Shown here piece after piece: positions 57,945 through 64,000 of a stretch of DNA of 64,000 nt. Origin of the DNA: an uncultured Lachnospiraceae bacterium (lineage in GTDB: Bacteria; Bacillota; Clostridia; Lachnospirales; Lachnospiraceae); the NCBI GenBank assembly GCA_958428365.1, contig CAUAFT010000003.1:163375-227374 (forward strand). The letters run 5' to 3'. A model generated the notes under the pieces. The model searched no databases. It was not told where the DNA came from and saw only the letters and a program-made list of their open reading frames with translations. A program made the position numbers and the translations under genes. Position 1 is the stretch's first letter. Each line of letters opens with the position of its first letter.

Positions 57945-60251
57945 TTATCCGGTGGTTCTCTCAATATCAATAACGCTCTCCACCTGACGGATCTTTTCAA
58001 TGAGACTCTGCAATTCCGCCTTTCCTTTCGTATTGAAGGAAACGGAAAGCGTTGCAATTCCCTGCTTGCTGGTCTTAGAATTGATGCCGTTGATATCAAT
58101 ATCCCGCTCAGTAAAGATCCGGGTGATATCCACCAAAAGTCCCGTCCGGTTATGACCAAAGATCTTGATCTCCGCAAGGTAGAGTCCGTTGCTTCCCTCG
58201 CTGGCTCCCTGCTGCCATTCCGCATCGATCAGTCTTGCCCGGTCGATCTCCGACATGTTCATGATATTGATACAGTCGGTTCTGTGAATGGAGACTCCTC
58301 TTCCCCTCGTAACAAAGCCCACGATCTCATCCCCCGGAACCGGGCTGCAGCACTTGGAAAAATGAACCGCCACATCATACAGCCCCTTTACCACGATTCC
58401 GCTCTTGGATTTTGGCGGCAGGATCTTACTGGAATTGATATCCTGGATATTCTCCAGTACCTCCTCATCCGTCACCGGAACCACATGGTCTTTTTTGTAT
58501 TCCTCCAGCATCTTATTGACGACCTGACCCTCTTTGAGTCCGCCATGTCCCACGCTGGCGAGGGCGGAATCCCAGTCATGGAATCCGTATTTTCTTAAGA
58601 TCTTATTCTGGTACTCCGGTTTATTGATATCCGACAGCTCGATCCCCTTCATTTTACAGTACTGGGCGATCAGCTCTTTTCCCTTTGCAATATTCTCTTC
58701 CTTGAACTGGCTTCGGAACCACTGATTGATCTTATTCTTTGCCTGGGTGCTCTTAACGATGTTGAGCCAGTCGCGGCTTGGTCCGTGAGAATTTTGGGAA
58801 GTGATGATCTCAATCCGGTCTCCGTTTTGGATCACATAATCAATGGTCACCAGTTTTCCATTGACCTTCGCCCCGATCATTTTATTTCCCACGGCAGAGT
58901 GGATGGCATAGGCAAAATCAATAGGCGTGGAACCTGTCGGCAGATTCTTCACATCTCCCGACGGCGTGAAACAGAATACCGTATCGGAAAAAAGATCCAG
59001 GTCGCTCTTTAGCAGACTCATGAACTCCCGGTTGTCGGACATGTCTTTTTGCCATTCCAGGATCTGACGAAGCCAGCTTAATTTCTCCTCCTCCTGGTTC
59101 TCCGTGTTATTCCCATTGGAGGCTTCCTTGTATTTCCAGTGAGCTGCGATTCCATACTCCGAGGTTCTGTGCATCTCATAGGTTCGGATCTGAATTTCAA
59201 ATGGCTGTCCATCCGGTCCGATCAGCGTCGTGTGAAGGGACTGATACATATTCGGCTTTGGCATGGCAATGTAATCCTTAAATCGTCCCGGAATTGGTTT
59301 GTACATCTCGTGGATCACGCCCAGGGCGGCATAACAGTCCTTGACATCCTCCACAATAATGCGGATGGCAAACAGGTCATAGATCTGATCCAGCGTCTTA
59401 TCCTGATTCACCATTTTTTTGTAAATACTGAAAAAATGCTTTGCCCTTCCGTCAATCTCCGCCTCAATGCCGGCTCCGCTGATATGGTTTCTCACCTCAT
59501 CCACCAGCTTTTGGATATATTCATCCCTGGCGCTTTTTTTCAAAGCAATCTTCTCCACCAGATCATAATAGGCTTCCGGCTCTAAATATTTTAAAGACAG
59601 ATCCTCCAATTCGATCTTGATCTTGGAAATACCCAGACGCTGCGCAATGGGAGCATAGATATCCATGGTCTCCCTCGCCTTTTCCTTCTGCTTTTCAGGT
59701 CTCATATATTTTAAGGTACGCATATTGTGAAGACGGTCTGCCAACTTGATCAGAATCACTCGGATATCGTTCGCCATTGCCAGGAACATTTTTCTTAAGT
59801 TCTCCGCCTGCTTTTCCACCTTATCCGCGTCATAGGACAACTGCTCCAGCTTTGTGACTCCGTCCACTAACAGGGCAACGTCCTCATTAAACGCCTCAGT
59901 GATCTCCTCCTCCGTCATCACCGTGTCTTCCACCACATCATGCAGCAGCCCGGCAACAATGGTCTCCTTGTCAAGCTCCAGGTCTGCTAAGATGATGGCG
60001 ACACAAAGCGGATGGATGATATAGGGTTCCCCGGATTTTCGCACCTGTCCCTTATGGGAATCGCTTGCCACCTGATAGGCTTTCTCGATCAGAGAGATAT
60101 CTGTCGATGGATGATATTTTCTTACGCTCTTAATAAGCTCCTGATACAGCGTATCGGGGCTGATGAATTCCTCCATCTTCTTTAACTCCGTATTATCAGA
60201 GATTACCTTCTTCTCCAGTTCTTCCAGTTTTTTTGTAGAAATATCGCCCAT
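57945..60251 (-). CDS. relA: Bifunctional (p)ppGpp synthetase/hydrolase
   Basis: This roughly 768-residue stringent-response enzyme has an N-terminal HD hydrolase domain with HKGQVRKSGEPYIIHP near residue 51 and IVAGLLHDVVEDTVMTEEE near residue 79. A synthetase domain follows with YKPIPGRFKDYIAMPKPN near residue 312; the RFKD signature marks the bifunctional type. Then come the TGS domain (VFCFTPSGDVKNLPTGSTPI near residue 425), a zinc-finger region (HFSKCCSPVPGDEIVGF) and a C-terminal ACT domain. The ATG at 60251 is preferred for family length, although one at 60314 is possible. A strong promoter lies at 60382-60410. Confidence 0.96.
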   Translation of the reverse strand: MGDISTKKLEELEKKVISDNTELKKMEEFISPDTLYQELIKSVRKYHPSTDISLIEKAYQVASDSHKGQVRKSGEPYIIHPLCVAIILADLELDKETIVAGLLHDVVEDTVMTEEEITEAFNEDVALLVDGVTKLEQLSYDADKVEKQAENLRKMFLAMANDIRVILIKLADRLHNMRTLKYMRPEKQKEKARETMDIYAPIAQRLGISKIKIELEDLSLKYLEPEAYYDLVEKIALKKSARDEYIQKLVDEVRNHISGAGIEAEIDGRAKHFFSIYKKMVNQDKTLDQIYDLFAIRIIVEDVKDCYAALGVIHEMYKPIPGRFKDYIAMPKPNMYQSLHTTLIGPDGQPFEIQIRTYEMHRTSEYGIAAHWKYKEASNGNNTENQEEEKLSWLRQILEWQKDMSDNREFMSLLKSDLDLFSDTVFCFTPSGDVKNLPTGSTPIDFAYAIHSAVGNKMIGAKVNGKLVTIDYVIQNGDRIEIITSQNSHGPSRDWLNIVKSTQAKNKINQWFRSQFKEENIAKGKELIAQYCKMKGIELSDINKPEYQNKILRKYGFHDWDSALASVGHGGLKEGQVVNKMLEEYKKDHVVPVTDEEVLENIQDINSSKILPPKSKSGIVVKGLYDVAVHFSKCCSPVPGDEIVGFVTRGRGVSIHRTDCINIMNMSEIDRARLIDAEWQQGASEGSNGLYLAEIKIFGHNRTGLLVDITRIFTERDIDINGINSKTSKQGIATLSVSFNTKGKAELQSLIEKIRQVESVIDIERTTG

Positions 60252-60328
60252 CCTATCACCAACTTTTCCATGTTTCGTACTATCGTTTTTATCATTATAC
60301 GCAGGAATGTGCATTTCCTGTGTAATTT

Positions 60329-60354
60329 ACCCACATCAATATTGTGACGTGGGT
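60329..60354 (-). other. Hairpin in the relA leader
   Basis: ACCCAC and GTGGGT form a six-pair stem around a loop that contains the palindrome CAATATTG. It lies in the predicted 125-nt relA leader. It could be a protein-binding site or only a stem. Confidence 0.45.
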
Positions 60355-60381
60355 TTTGAATATTTTCGATATATAGTCTAA

Positions 60382-60410
60382 ATTATAATAAAAAATCCAT
60401 AAAAATGCAA
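60382..60410 (-). promoter_or_regulatory. Predicted promoter of the relA-aspS gene run
   Basis: TTGCAT (60405-60410) and TATAAT (60382-60387) are 17 bases apart on the minus strand. The -35 box lies only four bases after the stop of the GNAT gene, and no terminator separates them. Confidence 0.7.
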
Positions 60411-60413
60411 TGT

Positions 60414-61301
60414 TTACAGGAAATAAACATACCTTTTCATTGGTTTCCCCTCCAGATCCACGTCTGTTTTTTGCAAAAATCCCAGTTTTTGTAAAAGATG
60501 CTCAGAAATCCAATTTCCCTCTTCCACCAGACAATTCACCCGCGGGAAGTCCAGAGCTTCCCCGGCATAATCCAATATTGCCGTACAGACCTCGCTGGCG
60601 TAGCCCTTTTGTTGGTATTCCTTTCGGATCAGATATCCCATCTCCAGCTCGATCTCTCCCTCTATCTCCTGGTGGTTCAGGCCTGCCCGTCCAATCACCA
60701 CATCATTTTGTCTGTCACAGATCAGCCACATCCCATATCCATAATAAGTATACATATGCTCGATATAGGCTTCTGTGTAAGCGAGCTCCTCCTCCCGGTC
60801 CTCATAGAGAGGTTCCACATAGTCCGTCATCCCCTCTTCGGCATAGATTTCATAGAGAACGTCCACATCCTCCACCGTCATCTCCCTTAAATAGGTACGC
60901 TCTGTCTCAATGACCCGCCAGGGAATCCCATGCCTTCTCTGATAAATTCTCTCCAAAAAATAAAAATCTACTTCTTCAAACCCTTCTGCGATGATATCCG
61001 CCTCTTCATAGGACTGCTCCGGCAATTCAGGATTAACAAATGCAATCGTAGGAAGCCCTGCCTTTCTTCCATTTTCCAAAGTCACATCAGACGCTGCGAT
61101 CAAAAGAGCCTCCTGTGTCCTATATCCGGCTCTTTCAATCTCTTCTTTGATCTGCTCCGTTTTCACCGCTCCACGCAGATTCAGCACCCGTACCCCATAG
61201 CGGTACAGGGATTGTAATAAAAACAGAACATCCGCATCCAGCTGATGTTCTGTCTCCAATTCACATTTATTGATTACTACACATTTCAGTACTGTTTCCA
61301 C
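60414..61301 (-). CDS. GNAT acetyltransferase with N-terminal HAD-like segment
   Basis: This 295-residue protein appears to start at a GTG at 61301, seven bases after AGGAG; no ATG is well placed. The first 140 residues resemble a small HAD-like half-domain without a catalytic motif I (GYRTQEALLIAASDVTLENG, RKAGLPTIAFVNPELPEQ, EADIIAEGFEEVD). The C-terminal half is a GNAT domain (TYLREMTVEDVDVLYEIY, MGYLIRKEYQQKGYASEVCT as the acetyl-CoA loop, LLQKLGFLQKTDVDLEGKPM). The target is unknown. It overlaps the DHH phosphoesterase gene by 35 bases. Confidence 0.85.
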   Translation of the reverse strand: METVLKCVVINKCELETEHQLDADVLFLLQSLYRYGVRVLNLRGAVKTEQIKEEIERAGYRTQEALLIAASDVTLENGRKAGLPTIAFVNPELPEQSYEEADIIAEGFEEVDFYFLERIYQRRHGIPWRVIETERTYLREMTVEDVDVLYEIYAEEGMTDYVEPLYEDREEELAYTEAYIEHMYTYYGYGMWLICDRQNDVVIGRAGLNHQEIEGEIELEMGYLIRKEYQQKGYASEVCTAILDYAGEALDFPRVNCLVEEGNWISEHLLQKLGFLQKTDVDLEGKPMKRYVYFL

Positions 61302-62265
61302 TTCGCATCTCCTGTATCCCCTGCATAAAACGTTCACGGACTGTCTGGTGGAGTCCATCCCCCAGCCGTTCTGCCGCTTCCTTTGAGATATAGCCGCCCG
61401 CCATAGCCGGATGACCTCCTCCGTCGCCGATTCCTTTCAGAATATTTTTCAGAAGAGTACCTACATTTACCTCCTCCTCTTCACTGCGAACCGAAAAACG
61501 AATGCCGTCATCCTGCATGGCATAGATCACCGCTATGGTCACCTCGTCCAACGCCTTCATAAAATCCGAAATAATGGCAATCAACGCCGGCTGGCAGACA
61601 AACGGGATATAGGCAAAGCCCACCTTGTCATAGACCTCAATACTCTGGATCGCCGCCTCATAAGCCCGCAGATCTTCAAATTCCAGGGTGTTGGTGTACA
61701 TATACTGAACCAGTTTCCAATCCGCATGGCGAAACAGATAGGCAAACATGTCCGTGTCCAGCTGCGTGGTTCCCCTGGTAAAGTCCGCGGTGTCCATCTT
61801 GATAGCATAGGCAAGCGCCGCCGCCACATTCGGCTCCATCGGGATTCCGTCCTCCTTAAAATAGGAAGCCACGATACTGGCGCAGGAACCGACCCTCTGG
61901 ATATCCATATATTCATAGGGATATTTTACAAAAACCGGATGATGGTCGATACACGCCACCTTCTTTCCACCAATATCCGATACATTGGCGTTCTGATTCT
62001 GGGAATCAATCAGGATCACATAGTCCCCTGCCTGTAAACGCCCGTTTTTTTCCACCGAAACAACCTGGATCCCGAAGTTCTCCAACATTCTTCTCGCGCT
62101 GGCACGTTCCAGCTTCCCATCGTAACAGATGACCGCCTCCACCTTATAATATTTCAGATATTGCTGTAATGCAAAGGCGCTGGCAAGGGCGTCTGGATCT
62201 GGGAAATTATGGGTCTGTATATAAACCTTCTGTCCTTTCAATAATTGAATGAGTTCTCTTTTCAT
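61267..62265 (-). CDS. DHH family phosphoesterase (NrnA-like)
   Basis: This 332-residue enzyme shows the DHH metal motifs: THNFPDPDALASAFALQQYL near residue 18, VILIDSQNQNANVSDIGG near residue 83, and the DHH signature KVACIDHHPVFVKYPYE near residue 103. A C-terminal DHHA1 domain has the GIGDGGGHPAMAGGYI motif near residue 288. Members degrade short RNA oligonucleotides or pAp and related dinucleotides. It is 10 bases downstream of the cyclophilin gene, so both belong to one transcript with the GNAT gene. Confidence 0.93.
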   Translation of the reverse strand: MKRELIQLLKGQKVYIQTHNFPDPDALASAFALQQYLKYYKVEAVICYDGKLERASARRMLENFGIQVVSVEKNGRLQAGDYVILIDSQNQNANVSDIGGKKVACIDHHPVFVKYPYEYMDIQRVGSCASIVASYFKEDGIPMEPNVAAALAYAIKMDTADFTRGTTQLDTDMFAYLFRHADWKLVQYMYTNTLEFEDLRAYEAAIQSIEVYDKVGFAYIPFVCQPALIAIISDFMKALDEVTIAVIYAMQDDGIRFSVRSEEEEVNVGTLLKNILKGIGDGGGHPAMAGGYISKEAAERLGDGLHQTVRERFMQGIQEMRSGNSTEMCSNQ

Positions 62266-62275
62266 ATCGTATTTA

Positions 62276-62797
62276 TCAGACCGTTTCAGGTTCCGGATAG
62301 CTGACTCCGAAAGTATCCACCGTCACTTTCTTCATTTTCTGCTCTTCCATCGGTCTGTCACTGTAATCTGTTCTTACGGATGCAATCTTATTTACCACAT
62401 CCATACCCTCGGTAATTTTTCCAAAAGCTGCATAGGCTCCATCCAGATGTGGGGAATCCTTGTGCATGATAAAAAATTGACTTCCCGCAGAGTCCGGGTG
62501 TGCCGCTCTTGCCATGGACAATACGCCTGCGGTATGCTTCAGACTGTTTTTAAATCCGTTCTGGTCAAATTCTCCTTCAATTCCATATCCCGGACCTCCC
62601 ATTCCAGTTCCGTCCGGACATCCGCCCTGGATCATAAATCCACTGATGACACGATGAAAGATGAGTCCATCGTAAAAATTGTGATTGATCAGACTGATAA
62701 AATTATTTACGGTATTCGGTGCGATCTCAGGATATAATTCTGCCTTCATCACATCTCCGTTTTCCATTTCAATTGTTACAATCGGATTCTTTTCCAT
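62276..62797 (-). CDS. Cyclophilin-type peptidyl-prolyl cis-trans isomerase
   Basis: This 173-residue enzyme catalyses proline isomerisation in protein folding. It has the cyclophilin active-site segments IFHRVISGFMIQGGCPDGTG near residue 48 and AGSQFFIMHKDSPHLDGAYA near residue 102, followed by FGKITEGMDVVNKIASV. There is no signal peptide, so it is cytoplasmic. It has its own promoter at 62831-62859 and heads a run with the DHH phosphoesterase and GNAT genes. Confidence 0.95.
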   Translation of the reverse strand: MEKNPIVTIEMENGDVMKAELYPEIAPNTVNNFISLINHNFYDGLIFHRVISGFMIQGGCPDGTGMGGPGYGIEGEFDQNGFKNSLKHTAGVLSMARAAHPDSAGSQFFIMHKDSPHLDGAYAAFGKITEGMDVVNKIASVRTDYSDRPMEEQKMKKVTVDTFGVSYPEPETV

Positions 62798-62830
62798 AAT
62801 CGTTCTCCTTCTTTTCCCTGTTTTAATACT

Positions 62831-62859
62831 ATTCTATATGATAAATCTTCAGAAGTAAA
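62831..62859 (-). promoter_or_regulatory. Predicted promoter of the cyclophilin gene
   Basis: TTTACT (62854-62859) and TAGAAT (62831-62836) are 17 bases apart on the minus strand, in the 66-base gap after exoA. Confidence 0.5.
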
Positions 62860-62863
62860 GGTC

Positions 62864-63625
62864 TTAGCAGATATCCAACTCTACCGGACAGTGATCGGAT
62901 CCCATGACCTCCGTATGGATCCTGGCATCCACCAGATGATCCTTATATTCCTCGGACACCAGAAAATAGTCGATCCGCCATCCGGCATTTTTCTCCCTGG
63001 CTTTGAAACGATAGGACCACCAGGAATAAATCTGTTCCATTTCAGGATAAAAATATCGGAAAGAGTCGATAAACCCACTTTCTAACAGCTCAGTCATCTT
63101 TCCCCGTTCTTCATCGGTGAACCCCGCATTCCTGCGGTTCGTCTTTGGATTCTTTAAATCTATCTCCTTGTGCGCCACATTCATATCTCCGCAGACGATC
63201 ACCGGCTTTGTTTCCCGCAGATTTAACAGATACGCTCTAAAGTCATCTTCCCACTGCATCCTGTAATCCAGTCTCGCCAGTTCACTTTGGGAATTAGGCG
63301 TATAGACCGTAATCACATAATATTCGGGAAATTCCAGCGTAATCACCCTGCCCTCTTTGTCGTGTTCTTCTATGCCGATTCCATAAAATACCTGCATCGG
63401 TTCCTCTTTGGTAAAGATTGCCGTGCCGGAATATCCCTTTTTTTCCGCATAATTCCAATAGGCATGATAACCCTCTTTGTCCCATTCAATCTGTCCCTCC
63501 TGGAGTTTTATCTCCTGAAGACAAAAAATATCCGCATCTATTTTATCAAAGAAGTCCATAAACCCCTTTCCCATACAGGCGCGGAGTCCGTTGACGTTCC
63601 AGGATATCATTTTCTTTTCGCTCAT
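62864..63625 (-). CDS. exoA: Exodeoxyribonuclease III / AP endonuclease
   Basis: This 253-residue DNA-repair nuclease has the AP-endonuclease family motifs: MISWNVNGLRACMGKGFMD at the N-terminus, DADIFCLQEIKLQEGQI near residue 29, VIVCGDMNVAHKEIDL near residue 145, IYSWWSYRFKAREKNAGWRI near residue 205 and VMGSDHCPVELDI at the C-terminus. All the metal and catalytic residues are present. It lies 14 bases downstream of the coiled-coil gene and probably shares its transcript. Confidence 0.97.
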   Translation of the reverse strand: MSEKKMISWNVNGLRACMGKGFMDFFDKIDADIFCLQEIKLQEGQIEWDKEGYHAYWNYAEKKGYSGTAIFTKEEPMQVFYGIGIEEHDKEGRVITLEFPEYYVITVYTPNSQSELARLDYRMQWEDDFRAYLLNLRETKPVIVCGDMNVAHKEIDLKNPKTNRRNAGFTDEERGKMTELLESGFIDSFRYFYPEMEQIYSWWSYRFKAREKNAGWRIDYFLVSEEYKDHLVDARIHTEVMGSDHCPVELDIC

Positions 63626-63639
63626 AATTTTCTCCTAAT

Positions 63640-64000
63640 TCAGGCTATTCCAGCCTTTTCTTTCAATCTGCGGATATCATTTTCTGCAATATTCATCCGC
63701 ATATACAATTTTTCCTCCTCTTCCTTTCGCTTAAGCGCCTCATTCAATTTTCGATTCAGTTCGAGATGGTTCTCGGCAATGATGCTGATATTTCTGTTCG
63801 TGACATTTTCCAGCGTTAGCCGCAGATCTCTGATATCGTTGTCATGACGTTCTAAGGTCTCGTGGATACCTTTTATATCCTGACACATACTTTGGATCTT
63901 ATCGTCCATACTCTGGATCTTGTCGTCCATGCTCTGGATCTTGCTGTCCATGCTCTGGATCTTGCTGTCCATGCTCTGGATCTTGCTGTCCATGCTCTGG
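63640..64000 (-). CDS. Heptad-repeat coiled-coil protein (partial at the window end)
   Basis: Only the last 120 or so codons are visible. The upstream part is a run of the heptad MDSKIQS, then MDDKIQS, encoded by 21-bp repeats. The C-terminal 80 residues are a predicted coiled coil with IKGIHETLERHDNDIRDLRL and LELNRKLNEALKRKEEEE. Repeats of this kind often lengthen and shorten by slippage. The gene starts beyond 64000, so the true length and any N-terminal domain are unknown. Confidence 0.75.
   Translation of the reverse strand, partial: QSMDSKIQSMDSKIQSMDSKIQSMDDKIQSMDDKIQSMCQDIKGIHETLERHDNDIRDLRLTLENVTNRNISIIAENHLELNRKLNEALKRKEEEEKLYMRMNIAENDIRRLKEKAGIA
63890..64000. repeat. 21-bp tandem repeat encoding a heptad
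   Basis: Five 21-bp copies (63890, 63911, 63932, 63953, 63974) and the start of a sixth are visible on the plus strand; a typical unit is CTCTGGATCTTGCTGTCCAT plus G. The three copies nearest the window edge are identical. The array continues beyond the window. The phase of three keeps the reading frame. Confidence 0.92.

Noticed and set aside
63890..64000. Repeat array considered as CRISPR
   Set aside because: Copies are 21 bp, directly adjacent with no spacers, and encode an in-frame heptad.
1..64000. tRNA, rRNA, prophage, transposase or CRISPR genes
   Set aside because: None was recognised in either strand by reading; a dedicated scan (for example tRNA covariance search) was not possible.

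Overview
The window reads as chromosomal DNA of an anaerobic Firmicute, most likely a gut Lachnospiraceae. This rests on gene content, not a database search: strong GGAGG ribosome binding sites, moderate G+C, the gene order relA - metallo-hydrolase - hemZ - hisS - aspS, the PyrK/PyrD-B pyrimidine genes, a class III (oxygen-sensitive) ribonucleotide reductase, an ApbE/FMN-binding/Fe-S electron-transfer cluster, and VanZ and Ig-like secreted proteins. Nearly all genes lie on the minus strand. No rRNA, tRNA, CRISPR array, prophage or complete insertion sequence was recognised.

Layout. 1-2.8 kb: a partial gene, an HD phosphohydrolase, small membrane proteins, a VanZ protein and pyrE. 3.1-3.6 kb: a Phd/YefM antitoxin beside an internally deleted RelE/ParE toxin. 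3.7-9.1 kb: a redox island (two aldo/keto reductases, an esterase-like lipoprotein, a flavodoxin lipoprotein, an EFR1 ferredoxin) with a divergent LysR regulator. 9.1-13.2 kb: pyrC-pyrF-pyrK-pyrD operon. 13.2-17.5 kb: extracytoplasmic flavin electron-transfer cluster (ApbE, a five-domain and a one-domain FMN-binding protein, a NapH-like Fe-S membrane protein). 17.6-21 kb: two secreted Ig-like proteins. 21-27.4 kb: assorted genes, including azlCD, a TfoX-GyrI fusion, a radical SAM protein and an ArsR/nitroreductase pair. 27.6-35.8 kb: nrdD with a fused redoxin, hflX, a TPR lipoprotein, glycogen phosphorylase and an AraC regulator. 35.8-43.2 kb: pyruvate kinase, an AI-2E permease, a P-type ATPase behind a yybP-ykoY-like manganese riboswitch, and a CNNM/CorC protein. 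43.4-51.9 kb: a hexuronate catabolic locus (GPH symporter - uxuA - SDR mannonate oxidoreductase - GH3 hydrolase - HAD phosphatase, with divergent uxaC) and an HTH-less LacI-type sensor. 51.9-52.6 kb: two large palindromic elements sharing an apical core. 52.6-64 kb: aspS, hisS, hemZ, metallo-hydrolase, relA, a GNAT protein, a DHH phosphoesterase, cyclophilin, exoA and a heptad-repeat coiled-coil gene cut by the window end.

The least explained structure is the pair of palindromes between uxaC and aspS. Each is about 240 bp, and each carries the same GC-rich 66-nt core, in opposite orientation, at its apex. CTAAG motifs flank the core at nearly constant distances, while the outer stems are unrelated. 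This is the best candidate for an undescribed mobile or structured-RNA element. Secondary items are the multi-domain FMN cluster, the NrdR-box/terminator palindrome upstream of nrdD, the riboswitch-controlled cation ATPase, the collapsed toxin gene and several domain fusions.
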